From: Andrena cerasifolii
Taxonomy: Eukaryota > Arthropoda > Insecta > Hymenoptera > Andrenidae
NCBI RefSeq assembly: GCF_050908995.1
Contig: NC_135122.1
Coordinates: forward strand, 13,618,501-13,682,500
DNA: 64,000 nucleotides
Direction: 5' to 3'
Shown here: positions 14,278-26,492 of the stretch, in pieces
Layout: every line of letters begins with the position of its first letter
How positions within the stretch are numbered: position 1 is the first letter of the stretch
Notes under the pieces: generated by a model
What the model was told of the DNA's origin: nothing
Database searches by the model: none
Seen by the model: only the letters and a program-made list of their open reading frames with translations
Program-made: the position numbers and the translations under genes

Positions 14278-16735
14278 ATCAATGATTGCAAAATTTCCGC
14301 GTAATATTTGATCTGCACACAGAACGGGGATTCATTGGCAACCAATGGAGTTCATGCGAAGCGAACAACATGTATAAAAAATTACTTTCAGCTTGTTGGA
14401 GATTTTTCTACGTTTAATAAACGCAGAAGAGTATATACACGAGTAATCGATAGCAAAGCTGACTTTCGAAGGCAAACACGTCTTCAATAACAACGTAATT
14501 GCATATACCAGATTGAAACGAATATTTCACTGGTTACAATCCACTCGTTTCTCTGTCCATAGGTATTAAAAAGGAATGTTTAATAACTCGACGTATGAAA
14601 AACACCGCTGTGGGACGTAACTTTCCACTTGTGATTGGCACAAAACTGCGATTCCCTTGCTTTTATGATGGAAAAGAAATAAATCCAACGATCCGGATGA
14701 ACAAAATTCTGGCGACCGCAAGTTCTCCTTGATTTATTCCATCCATAGAACGAATTGATCGGGTTCATTAGATGGCCAGTCACGCGCTATTAGGGCACCA
14801 TTTAGATATTCCGATTCGTTATTGCTCTGCTCGAGCGAAAATCCATCTCTTCCCTCCAAATCAGACGGAGCTGGTGCAGCGGAATAAATTACCAGAATAA
14901 TTTATTCCCTTATTTATTTATAGTTCCTTACGCGACGAACAAACCCGCAACACGACAGTGCTTCTTTTCTTCTACCTCCACTTAAATACCAATTGCTATA
15001 AACGAATGGAATATCAGCCGCCGAATTGTCACGCGATCTGATTTCCATGCCTAAATGAATTATTGAGTTACCAGAATCGCGCGCCTCGTACAACTTGCAT
15101 AATTTCCCCTGTAAATCGGAAATAAATAGTTGCAGGTCGCAAAATTACGAAGCGCGGGAGCAATGAGTCGCGACACAACGCGATAGTTAATTGTGGCCGC
15201 AACGGTGATTTGCACACGACTGGCTGAATCTCGTCGACCGGGGTTCGATTCATCGATCACGCTCTCGCGATGTGGATACACGGCCGTGGGCACGGGAGAG
15301 ACGACGAAAACGCTGGCCGCAACGCGGAGAAATTAGCTTTCCTCGATCGAGAATTCGCGTAACACACAGGGAAACCATACGGCGAGGGCGAGAAATGTTT
15401 GCGGGCCGCTTAGGAAGTTTCTAATCTGGAACTCCGGCCACCGAAGATCGCTCGTTCCACCCATAATCGCGACGCCAACTTCTCTATCGGACTTTAAGGG
15501 AACTTCATCGATAACCGTCCAAGCTGAAAATTACGTAAATGCCGAGGATTGCGGCGTCAACCGGATTTGTGGTACGGACGTGATTCACTCACCGGCGTTC
15601 AGATTCGAAAGCGTCGAACCCCGTTAATTCTACATTTTTCGGATCGTTTATGTATAAGCATCTCCGTCCCTAACTCTGCGTCGTCTCGCTCGCGGCGAGA
15701 TAGTTAGGTTCCCAGAAGTCGAAAGAAGGGAGGCGAAGAGGAGAAGCTGCGGGAAGGTAGAGGAGGTATCACGTCTGGTGAACGCGAAACTTCGCCATCC
15801 GGTTAAATTAATACAAAAGAGTGAGAAAGTAAGTCCTAGCGAAGTCTCTGAAACTCGCCGAAAGCTGTAAAGCATCCCTGCATATTTCACTGCTCTGTTA
15901 ATTAACGGACAGCTTTTCTAGGACACAGAATTTACAAGGAGGATCCACTTGGACTGCACTCGGGCGGAACATTATGGAATCTTTTATTCACCGGACACTT
16001 TCCGCCCTGCTGGCGATGCTCAGCGGTTGGAAAGAGAGTAGTCAGCCGGAGTATTGGTTCGTCTTGTTAAAATTTACGCCCCCACCCGCCTTAGCCTTGA
16101 GCGATTGCGTTAGAACGCCACATCGTCGCCGCTGTTGCGTACGGTCGCACCGGGGAAAGCGTTAAACGGCTGCCTAGGCGCGACATAATGCGATATGATC
16201 GCGTGGAGTGCAACCCCCTGGGTGGCCTGGCACGTTGCTACACTTTAGATCATAACAGGGCGTGTTCCGTCTTAGACGGATTCCCGGAAGCGGCTTTGTA
16301 ACGACTCTCCCACGAAACTTCCAAGCAAACTTCGTTCTCTCCGCGCGGCTCGGCGATCAATTTTTCGTCTCCCGTTAAACGTTCCCCGAATTCACGAGCC
16401 AACGAGGAAGGATAATTTCGATCGATAGGAGAACATTATCGCCTCCCGTCTAATTAGAAAGTTGGCGAACCGGCAATTTGCCCGGGACACGGTTCTTTAA
16501 CCGCGGAATTTATTTTTCGGCAACTCGAGCAATCCCCCAGAAATTTACTCCTAACAAGCGTCGAATGGGGACTTCCGTTTTAAAAGTTCGGTATTCGTTT
16601 CAATCTCGAAAAGAGTACGAGCGGCTATCGAACGGTATTAAATAGAACCACGAATAATGACTACTCATCTGAACCTTGAAATCGTGTAGGGTTATGGTTT
16701 CCATCGTAATTCTTGAGAAATTATAATAAACGCGT

Positions 16736-17458
16736 TTAAGAGGCTATGCCTAAGTAGATAGCTGGCGAAAAAGAACGTGATATTCGAGAATTTTTTCTGG
16801 AATATCTACTGTATATTTTTTTTACAACTATTCGCTTATTTTTAAAGTACATATATGCAGCAACTCTCAGTAATTTTGTTATGTAAAAACATTAAAAAAT
16901 AAACGAATAACAGCCATTCTCGCGGAAGCTGTTTTGATATCGGTGAGCAAGATATTTCGGACACCGCTGTATCGATTGGCCTAAACTTTCGCAGACCTCT
17001 TTTATATACCAAAGACTAGTGGATGAACCAAGGATTTTTTATTTTAACAAAAATTCTATTTTTAATTAACGAAAAACGATCGATTCAGACATCGAAAAAT
17101 CGTGGTTTCCGTTAAACGGCCGCCATTTTGTCAAAAATCAACATTTTGAAAAACCCTTCGTTCATCTACTGAACTCAACCGTATATTAACAGAATCTTTT
17201 CGAATTTTTAATTTTAGGTGACCCGGCTTAGAGAAATCATGCTCACGGAACAGTGCCTTTATCAAAACAGCTTCCGAGAGAATGGCTGTTATTCGTTCAT
17301 TTTTTAATGTTTTTATACAACAAAATTACTGAGAGTTGCCACATATATGTACTTTTAAAATAAGCGAATAGTTGCAAAAAGATATACAGTAGATATTCCA
17401 CATAAAAATCCCGAAAATCGCGTTCTTTTTCGCCAGTCGACTAGGCGTAACCCCTTAA
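16736..17458. mobile_element. Large TTAA-flanked fold-back element with arms of about 200 bp
   Basis: The segment begins TTAAGAGGCTATGCC and ends, on the other strand, with TTAAGGGGTTACGCC. Long imperfect inverted arms run about 16736-16955 and 17232-17458. They share blocks such as CTGGCGAAAAAGAACG, the ATTCGCTTATTT region, a TATGTAC block and the stretch around GCTGTTTTGATA. The central 280 bp is A/T-rich. No transposase frame is present. The length, arms and TTAA ends indicate a fold-back non-autonomous DNA transposon. The arms have diverged by scattered substitutions and small indels, so insertion is not very recent. It lies in intron 2 of the receptor gene. Its terminal 15 bases are shared with the element at 58609-58932. 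Confidence 0.82.
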
Positions 17459-18216
17459 GTACATGCATATGGGCTTCTTCTCGCGGATTATATATGCACA
17501 TCTAACAGTCTAAAGGAACGATCCAGTGCACTTAAAAGTTGAAGCAAAACTACCCCTCGGAGTGTATTAATCAGCGAAATTGCAGAAGCCTCGCGGCCAT
17601 ATCTGGAAAAATTTAAATGAAACGTCCGCGTCCCCCTCGTCCCATGAATCTAACGAACAACATCCGCATAGAGGTTTACATATTCCACGGCGGCCGCCTA
17701 AATAGTAAATTCGCGCCGGTCGGTGGGACGCGCATTTTGCGCGGCCGTTAAAGTTGTTAATTACCGAACTACAACTGCGTTTACCCTGTTATTTCCATTA
17801 CAAAGCGATACGCCTTCATAATGCACGATCAGACGGGGTCATTTTGCACCGCAAATGGCCCAGCTACCCCATCTCGCCTGGTCCACGGCCCGCCTGCGAG
17901 GAGCCGCATCCAAGAATTTCAAGTAGATTTACTAAATAACGAGGATCCGCCGCTGGCCAGCAGCGAACTTTCCGCCGTCGTAAATTTATTTTAATTTCTT
18001 AGGGAAGCGCGAGAGGGCCGCGAGAGCACGCTTTGTGCGAGGGATGGAAATAAAAAAATGCCACGATCCACAGGGGATAGACGCCGTTAGATTTCAAGGA
18101 AAGAAGGGTACAAGTGGGGTGGACAAACGACTCGGAATTCCAGGCTTAATGAAACGTCGTGCATTGCTCAAAGGCCAGGCTATTCTTTAAATATTGACTC
18201 CTTTTCTCCTTTCGCC

Positions 18217-18263
18217 CCTCTCTCTGCCTCTCTCTCTCCCTCTCTCTCTCTCTGTCTCTCTCT
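18217..18263. repeat. (CT)n microsatellite, interrupted
   Basis: A 47-base pyrimidine tract made of CT units with single interruptions (TGCC, CCC, TGTC). Confidence 0.9.
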
Positions 18264-19718
18264 AATTACTATCCACAAATCCATAGAAACGCCTTCAAAG
18301 CGTTATCCTTTCGGGGACACTCTGCGATACTTGAAGCTTTCAAAGCTCAGTGAAGGTGGAGAATAAACTGTCGCGAAGAAAATTGAACCTCCAGTGAAAC
18401 GTCACAGAATACCCATTAATACATCGTAGATCGATCGGAATAGACTTGGGGATCTAGCCCTGTCAATTAAAGGAATAAACGGTTCCCTCTTCCCTTGTCG
18501 GCTTTATCCAAGCACAAATCGAGTTCGTTGCATTGGCTTAACGGAAAAGTGTTCCCCGGGAAAGAAGATACAGCGCTAAGCTATATGTCCATTCACTTCG
18601 CTAGCAGCGCTCAGACAATTGTCCTTTCCGTTCGGATTTCAGGGGATATCCCTTCTTTTCTCATCTTCTTCCGCGAGTTCTGGGCACGTGTTGTCGTACA
18701 CACGGGTCCTGAGAAGAACTCCATCCGAATTTATTCCAGCGCGAAATCGCGCGCACCCACGGACCAACGGCGCACCTGCAAACCGTTTCCTCCGACAGCG
18801 TTAAACGTTCACGTACCGCCGGCAACGCGTTGCACACGACAGATTTTGTAAATCATACAGAACGCGTCGGAAGGAAGTGCGAGCCCCTGAATCGCGGATA
18901 CGAGGGCTGAGCAAATATTTAAACGTCCGAAGATCCAATCCCACAACGGCACTGCGACATTTCCATCGCCGTATCGGTCGTTTGAAAAATTCCGACGTGT
19001 TTCACGAGGAAAATATATTGGAAATGTTTGGAAGAGGGAAAAGTAGCAGGAGTCAGACGAACCGTGACATTCTGAATAATTGGAAACCCGGTGTGTTATC
19101 TGTTGCAGCAGGCGTGGGAGCGAGGAAACGTTTACACACAATTGTGGAACGCTGAAGGTTATTTTGATTGGCCGTTCGCGGAGCGTATACACGTTTCGAA
19201 TGAGAATTATCGCGTAGCAAAAAGCCACGGGATAAATCGACGAAGGAAATAGAGCGCGGAGAGTGTATCGCGAGCTCGCGGATGAGGATTATGAGCAATC
19301 GCGAGATTCCGAGCACTTGAGAAAGTCGAGCGGAAGAACGATCTCCCGGATTACAAGGAAAGAAGCTGTTTAATTATTTCTCGAATTTACACACAGCGCG
19401 GCGGCGTTTTCACGTAGGTCGCGTCGACGCCCGTAATTGAAAAGCTGAAAACCGTAATTACCGCGGCGCATAAATGTAACTCGCTTTCACACGTCACATA
19501 ATCGCATGAAAGGCGGGCTATACCGGGGTTAAGGACTTAACTTACGCGGTGCATCTAAACTGAAAGTCGCTCGGCATTCACGGTGACACTTTAACAAGGA
19601 CCCGTGCGCGTTACGATTAAATCGAATAATTTACTCTTCCTGTTTCACCTAGAGTCGCTTAATTCATCGCGATATCCTCACGTGGTAGCGGTTCGCTGTT
19701 TCTAATATCCAAGTAGAA

Positions 19719-19744
19719 AAATATTAAGTATAAATATTAAGTAT
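19719..19744. repeat. 13-bp exact tandem duplication
   Basis: AAATATTAAGTAT occurs twice head to tail without mismatch. Confidence 0.88.
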
Positions 19745-20581
19745 TAATTTCTAGGTGATTATTCCCAAGTAGGAATATTTTCTCAACGGAACAAAATTAT
19801 TTTGCTGAATAGAATATTGATAAATCAACGTTCCCCGATACAGGGACGCCAATCTTTAAGGGCATTCAAAACGCTTTACTAGAAACGCGTGAACAGAAAT
19901 CCATAAATTGTTCCACAGTGAAGAGCAATCGTCCAAATCTAAAGACGGATTATTCTCACGAGTGTAATAGAAAGCGGGACAACGTTCGTGAGCATTATTG
20001 CGCCATTTCAAGTTCCCTCACGTTTCGTGACAAGTTTCAGTTGCTTTCACCGTAACATTTTGGTGAACATTTTTAACAGGGTTCCGCATATTTCTGCCGG
20101 CAACTTGGTGAAACGACGTTCAGCAACTTCTTCGCGAGTACATGCTAAGCAGCCTGTCGAAACTTCGCTTATTAACCGTAGTCAGAATCACCTAACACGA
20201 TCGCAGATTCAGGAGCAGCCAGTCCCATCGCCAAGCCCTGCGAGAAAATCGAATATCCGCCGGAAGCTCGGTTATCTTGTGTCGTCGCGACTGAAAGCGT
20301 CCCAGACAATTTCCGGCAAGCTTAAAGTTCCTGTTACAGGCATTCCGTGACTCCTTGCACTTTACTTTCCATATTTTCTCAACAGACATATCGAGGCAAA
20401 AGTATTTCGATACCTAGACAAGTAGCACGTCAAATCGCTACTCTATCATCCCCTATTTCCCTACCCCTCTGATGGCTATAGAAAGGAGCATCGACAGTTT
20501 GCGAGTTATCTCTGTCTGAAAATTGATGAATTGAAACAGAACTGACGCGGAATATTAACGATGATTAAATGGAAGTTGGCC

Positions 20582-20595
20582 GGGGGGGGGGGGGG
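20582..20595. repeat. Poly-G run
   Basis: Fourteen consecutive G residues. The run is prone to sequencing length error. Confidence 0.9.
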
Positions 20596-22571
20596 ACTGG
20601 AATCAGAAATGGAACGCCTGCCTGTTTCCTATCCCTCGTCGTCTAACATCTTCCTCGATTCGACCCCTCTATTCGCCGAACGAATCGAAAAGGCGGGTGA
20701 AAACAAATCGTCGCGTTTAAATGGCACTCGTCGCCGGTGTTGGAGCTGTTTGCGCGGCTGTTAATGAGTACGACGTGTGCCACCTGGCCCGCGTGTAATT
20801 AGTCACGAGATTGGTCGTGGCCGCGTTTAATCGCCGCCCACGAATCGACGACCTGTTAATGGAGAATAGTATAAACGACGGAGTAAATGTTGGACGATAT
20901 TTCCCGCGAGCCAGAATTACAACCGGGGCTAGCTCGTGTGCCAGCCGCGTGGAACACGCTCGAAACATCGGGATTATCGTTTGTCGACGAACGATAATTC
21001 TTTCCCGGCGACCGATTTCGCGATTTACCGTTCTCGCCTGATTACGGGGATCGTGATTAATTTTCGCCAACGGTTGCGCGAACGCTCTCGATTATTGCGG
21101 CCCGGGCCCGTTAATCGTGTTGCCTTTTCGATTTTGCCCAGCCCTGCTCCACCTCTTTCCTTTCTTTTTACGCTTTTTAATAACGACGTTAATTTCTTCT
21201 TTCGAGCGACCGCAACGTAATTTCCCGCGTCCCGCCGATCAGCAAACACTGTAAACTCTGATTTGCGAGCGGGCGATATTGTTTGAGGGCTGTTATGTTT
21301 TAATTAAACTACGCCGAAAACTCGGCTAATTCCGCGATGGCTTCGATAAAGCTGATCAGCGAAAATTGCATTTGCGCGGCCGCGTTAACCCGGTGTCTGC
21401 TGAATAGCGAGCTATTGCGCCAGGCCGGGCGGTTTTTATCGCCGGGTCTCCTTCGTTCACCGATTTCCCAGGGACGCGGTACATTACGATACAATACGAA
21501 CGCGGCAGCTCGCATTCAGAATCGTGAATCTGTATGCTTAATATCTCGCTGCATTCCTTCCGGCCACTGTGTCGGAATCATCGTGCCATCCTGCAACAGC
21601 ATTCTTCTCTGGACTTTGCGCCGTAACCACTGAACCCGATACGAACGCCGCGCGATTTATAGCAGTTGCCAATTTCCGCGCACGACACGACGCGCGAGGG
21701 ATTCGTTCTGCGGAATTTCAACGAGATCCTGTTAGCCGGCAGGGTGAAAAAATAGTGTCTCGCCTGTGTGGAGTTAACGGGACGGACACCGTTTTGCGCA
21801 ACGGCGGTGCGCGAGAGTCGGAAGATTCGCGTTATCGTCCTCGCGGGTTCCTGCGTTATGGAACAGGAGATCGTAGACGGGGAGGATGTTTTCCTTCCAT
21901 TATGCTTAATTGGACGGTACACCGCTCCAGCGGAAAAGAGCAACTAGCAGGTCCGCTAACCGAAATCGCCCCGGGCGACCCGAACTTCTCAACGGCCCGA
22001 TAGGGTGGACAAAGTTCGCCAACTATGCCGGGGAAGAAACCGTAAAAGTTAGGGTGAAATTAGAGCCACGGGTTCTATCTGCGGCACGCTACCGTCGGTC
22101 GCAGCTCGTTGTTCCCACGGCCCCCCTGGCTCCGAACTTTCCGCCTCTGTGTGGTTTTGGAAAATTGGCTTAGCGAAAGTGAAACGACCAGTGTCAGCGG
22201 GATAGCTCCCCTTCGCACTGGCAAGAATCAGGCCGTAACGTATCAATCTACCTCCACGGTAATTTCCAAGTATGCGAGGCTAATGAAAGTGGCAAGTTCC
22301 TTTTATTGAGTCTGCGGTTAAGTGCTGAATAGAATTTCTCTACAACATCCTGTTTGAATTTCCATAATGGCGAAGCTTCATTCCATTAATTAATTGGAGG
22401 CCTGTGAAGACTGAAAGGAAAGTGTGAATGTTTTCCTATCGTGCTTGATATCTCCAAATAGATTACATATAAGAACGATAGAGTGTTTAGTTTGAAGCGA
22501 AGATGGGCAAAAAATAATTTGAAATATAAAATAGATTTCGAATAAAAGACAACAACTTGATTCCAGACTCG

Positions 22572-22778
22572 TCAAATACAAATGACTCAGAGTCTGTTTC
22601 TTTCTGTGTCTACTTCCGCTTCTGTCACAAATAGCGGCAACCAATTAGTGGCACGCCATCTATCTCTATCCTGCTCGCGCACGCTCCCCCTCTCTCGCGC
22701 TCTCTACTCTCAGAGTTATTTGAGCTTCAAATAATTTTCAAATACAAATGAATGAAAAGATGAAAAAATTATTTGAAG
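22572..22778. repeat. A/T-rich stretch with direct and inverted short repeats, possible degraded transposon
   Basis: TCAAATACAAATGA occurs at 22572-22585 and again at 22738-22751. A perfect 14-bp inverted pair, CTTCAAATAATTTT at 22725-22738 and its reverse complement at 22765-22778, encloses the second copy. A pyrimidine-rich CT/CG tract lies between them. A related AATAATTTGAAAT string occurs near 22511. The arrangement suggests an old mobile element, but I see no clear ends or target duplication. Confidence 0.4.
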
Positions 22779-23244
22779 GTTAAAATGAATTGCCGTCAAA
22801 TAAAAAAATGATTTGTGGCCGTCGGATAAAGTCACGTCTAACAATTCACGATTCACTTGACCCTAAACCTACTCGTTTCCTACTTAAAAAAATTAAAAAT
22901 AGTAAAAATATCTAAATCCGGAGCACAATATGGTATCTGCTTTTGTTATTAAATAAGAACATTCACTGCAAAATCTATTTTCGGCCCAATTAACGAATGC
23001 CAATAGTGACGCTGTTCCTTAACACAAGCAGCTAGAGCATGATTGAAAAATCATGAGTCTCTTGTTTTAAAAGTTTTTCGTTTCTTATACTGCACTTTCT
23101 GTAGCCCCAAGCTCGTGCAACACTCGCGTAAATGTTCAAATAATTTAGAACTATTTTGTTAGAACTATAGTACAAACGTGACGCTTATAATAATAAGAAA
23201 AATACGAAATGAGTAAAAATGGGGACATTTACCTTACGTCAGAG

Positions 23245-23282
23245 GGCCCAGTGACGCGCTTGAGGCCCAGCGACGCGCTCGA
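23245..23282. repeat. 19-bp tandem duplication
   Basis: Two adjacent 19-bp units, the first being GGCCCAGTGACGCGCTTGA and the second differing at two positions (both T to C). It stands out as a GC-rich block inside an otherwise A/T-rich stretch (22.4-23.7 kb). Confidence 0.88.
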
Positions 23283-26200
23283 GCTTCGAGGGCTCTTCTT
23301 ATGACCATATTTGGTACGTGATGAAGAGGATAGTCTCCTTTTTGGAAGGAAAGCTTTCCAGGAGGACGAGCGGGATGGGCAGAATTGTTGCGACAAGCAA
23401 ACGAGTTGTCTCGCGCCGTGTAGCTTTGTGTTGCATTTGTGTTGATTTAGTAATAATAGTTTTACTAATATTTTTAGTTCCTTTTTAATTCTAAGTCTTT
23501 TCTGTAGCATATATTCTAAATTGTTTTTCTAAATACAATTATTAATCCCAAATATATACCTACACGATATCTCCATTCTAATGATTCCTTAAACACTTTC
23601 AGAATATTATGTCAAACTTTCTTCGAATTTGTGGTATCTTTTTAAGTAAGTTCGTTATAAGTTGAAGCTTAAGGTGTTCTCATAGGAATTTCTACGAACG
23701 GAAGGGATTAAAAGTTGCCCAAGCCGTTCAGCTCAACATCAGCGACTTCTTTCCACCGAGTTCATATCAAAGCCCGCGCTTCGCCCACGTTCGCGAGTTA
23801 CTGCATTATGTATCATGATCAAACACACGTACACACGTCTGGTAGGGAGTAATCGAATCATGTGTCCCCCGTTACGTCTCTCCCCCCCTCGTCCGACTTG
23901 TCTCTCTTTTCCGATAGCAAAACCAACGAGCGTCCCCAAGAAATTCCCTGATAGAAGCAACCGAGGCTGTAAAAGCGTATTACGTGGATCCGCGAAAGAA
24001 GGGTACCGGGTTGAACAAAGGCGCACCAACACTCAGTCATGTTTCCCCGTCATATCGTAAAAACACAGTAAAAAGAGAAGATCGGAACGGCCTTCCAAGC
24101 TTGCTGCCTGCCCAGACGAAAAACAGTTCGCTCCTCGGTGCCGAATGAAACGGAGTCGAACAGGAATAACCCGGTGACGAGTCCTGCCGTTTCATTCGCA
24201 TCCCCGTCCTTCATCTGGCCCGATCTATGGGGAGTTCATTCGCGTTTAACCGAGAAAAGGAATTACCGTCTCGTTTCAGTCGACACGAATCACCGTCGTC
24301 TTTTTGCCGTCGCGACGGGCTCCCCGAATCTAGGTCAATGGGACGTGGCGGATCCTCGGAGGATAACGAAGCGGATGAAGAAGAGGATAGGCACTTAAAC
24401 AGAGCGATTAAGGAATGGCGTTATGGAATGTTGGCAATGCTACTATGTAAGAATAAAACGAAGACGTAACAAAGGTCAATTCTAAGGTTTTGGTGACCAC
24501 CGCTAAAGAGAAACCTTCATCCTGACCTCAAATTTTCGCGAGACTATGGCTGTAGTATACAAGACAGCATTACTGACCAGTCCATTAGCAAATGTAGGAG
24601 GAAACGTAGACGTTCTGCCTTCTTCTTCCATTTCATATACCTATGTACCGTCCTTCTTTCTCACCATTAAGTGTCTAGCTGCCAAGCTTACGTAATGGGT
24701 GTTCGAATTATGCTTCTGGCAAGAATCGCTACTCCATCCAAACCTCCATCTACTCTACTCATTTGAACCCTTAACGTGCTAAATCTAGTGGATTGATATC
24801 GAGTGCATAAGCTAACTCGACCTAAATCGGCGTATAATACGAATTAATAATTTAAGCCTTGATTCCATAATTGGCTCGTTGCTGCCTACACTACGCGAAT
24901 ATAATTATCACCTCCCACGGCGATAGTATAATCGATTAATAATCGCTCGATGCTTCGCGTCTTGCCTTACCAATTATTCTAATTATATTCCGGCAACAAT
25001 TGCAACAACGCTGAAGCCGTTTAATCGCATAATGCCATTCATTCCGCGATGATAACGGTGCTTGCCAGATTGTCAAAAGGAATCGACAGACCGTCTCTGC
25101 CGATGGCAAATGATAAAGGAAGGAAGAGCAAACATTTATTTGACAACGATTCTCTAGTTTCCCTGCAGCATGCAGCTAGGTAGCAAGGAAGCGTGGCAGA
25201 CGCGCCCCTTGTAGCGACCGGCGAAAACAACGGGCGCGAAGTAACAGCGTTAAGAAACTTTGCTCTGTTCTAGCGAGTACGCGACATTGGCGAAAGTAAG
25301 ACTCCGTGCAAACTGACGCGGGAAATCTGCATCACGGAAACACAGGTCTATTTTCCATGTCAGAGGGGGGACAGGAACTTTGAAAATAGCTGCAACAAGA
25401 TGCAGAGCCGGGCACACCTGAGAGCCCCGACGAATCCTGCACTGGCAACAAAGGATTCCATGGAAGTTGAATTACCTTTCCCTTCATGGCGTTTCCTGTT
25501 AGGAAAACGTCCCTTTGGACGTACCCGCGTGATAAACAATTTCGACTAATCTGCATGATCATTCGCGTGCGCTGTGACACTCCGAAGACAAAGTTCACGC
25601 GCATAATTTACACGCATCAAATAACAAGGACGCGTGTGTACTAAAGGAACGCAGCGGATATGAATTTTACACAGAATCTACTAACAAGTCGAGGCAATTT
25701 AATTATTCTTCGATGGATAGGTAGCATTATAATATTCACAGAAGGAGAACCCATCGAGGAAGCAATTACCGCGCGTTATATGATTAAACTTCAACTGGTG
25801 TTAAAGGATCGAAGTAACTCTAAAACTATCTCCCGTCTAACCTCCGCGCATACATTCATCGGGCAATGATAATTAAACCCATTACTCGGGGAGCACCTAA
25901 TTTCTCAAGTTGCTTTTCAGGAAATAACTAATGGACAATGAATATTACATAAATGTCGTGAAATATTATTAACGTCTTGTCTAGGGGCAACGGAAAGGTA
26001 ATTCATCGGTCACAGAAGTAAGTTCTACATTTCCTATCATAATTTCACACAGACTCTTTGGAACGTAGCAGGTATTTTAACATTCGAGCTATTACTGTCC
26101 TAAAGTAAGCAGCGCGATAGTGGAACTGGAGCGACGCGGTTGCAGCAAGTAGAATACAGCCGCAATGATCAGACGACCCTGCAGTGTCCGTTGTATAAGC

Positions 26201-26336
26201 GGCGCGATAATTGGAAACACTTTTGCTGCTTGGAACGAGATCACCCGCGCGAAATGTATAGGAGCTCTGGTCCCATGCAGAACGTGCGCGTTTAATTGCG
26301 AAATGAAAGGAACATGAATAGAGCCCCTCCACTCAC

Positions 26337-26492
26337 CCCTCTTGGAAGCGTGAAAACTGTCCTGCGGTTTTATCTGCTCAATCTGGGCGCTGAGACGGAA
26401 CTTGAGCAGGATGTCCCGGTTGGCGTTGATCTTTTCCACGGCATAACGAAAGGCCACTTCCTGCTTGTCGTCCGACGGATGAAACAGCCCAC
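26337..26492 (-). CDS. Kainate-type ionotropic glutamate receptor, coding exon 2 (start of amino-terminal domain)
   Basis: This 156-base exon encodes the first strand and helix of the extracellular amino-terminal (LIVBP-like) domain, which controls subunit assembly. Seen directly: the frame reads G-L-F-H-P, then D-D-K-Q-E-V-A-F-R-Y-A-V, then a stretch ending in Q-D-S-F-H-A-S-K-R. That series is characteristic of insect and vertebrate kainate (GluK-like) subunits. The acceptor is TTTCCCAG immediately before base 26492 and the donor is GTGAGT at 26336-26331 (minus strand). The exon starts with two bases completing the codon left by exon 1 and ends one base into a codon. This is the expected phase, because the next residues in the family are V-C. 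There is no stop or frameshift. The rest of the receptor (the remainder of the amino-terminal domain, ligand-binding lobes and four membrane segments) is not visible in the window, so only about 77 residues are annotated. Confidence 0.9.

Larger units (their letters stand above)
4181..16735. other. Non-coding stretch within inferred intron 2
   Basis: No gene is recognised. The GC-richer parts (5.8-6.3, 8.5-9.1 and 9.6-11.2 kb) have long overlapping open frames on both strands, as expected where stop codons are rare. None has a recognisable domain, and their products are arginine/serine/proline-rich in every frame. The 4.2-5.0 kb part is A/T-richer and CpG-poorer and may be old repeat sequence. 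Confidence 0.55.
1..26336 (-). other. Probable intron 2 of the kainate receptor gene (incomplete, runs off the left edge)
   Basis: The donor of exon 2 opens here, and I found no convincing exon 3. I looked on the minus strand for the conserved continuation of the amino-terminal domain (a V-C start, then F-G-P-Q, T-R-W-D-Y, W-G-W) and for the membrane-segment motif S-Y-T-A-N-L-A-A. None was seen. The intron is therefore inferred to exceed 26 kb. It is CpG-rich with A/T-rich islands and holds the elements at 3894-4180 and 16736-17458. A nested small gene on either strand cannot be ruled out by eye. Confidence 0.55.
17459..26336. other. Non-coding stretch within inferred intron 2
   Basis: No gene is recognised. 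It contains a (CT)n run, a poly-G run, short tandem duplications at 19.7 and 23.2 kb, and the repeat-like 22.5-22.8 kb block. The base composition shifts to A/T-rich, CpG-poor DNA at about 22.4-23.7 kb and back again. Confidence 0.55.

Noticed and set aside
15180..15262. GGTTCGATTC string resembling a tRNA B box
   Set aside because: The flanking bases cannot form a T stem, no A box lies at the right distance, and no acceptor stem is visible.
23090..23510. Possible solo LTR or retroelement fragment (open minus-strand frame in an A/T-rich island)
   Set aside because: No paired TG...CA ends, target duplication, primer-binding site or recognisable gag/pol residues were found.
25320..25435. Minus-strand stretch reading V-C-P-A-L-H-L-V-A-A-I-F after CTCTCAG, resembling the next kainate exon (V-C ... 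V-A-A-I-F)
   Set aside because: The spacing is one residue short, the F-G-P-Q motif does not follow, and the acceptor leaves GTGTGC, which is out of phase with the single base left by exon 2. Chance resemblance is more likely.
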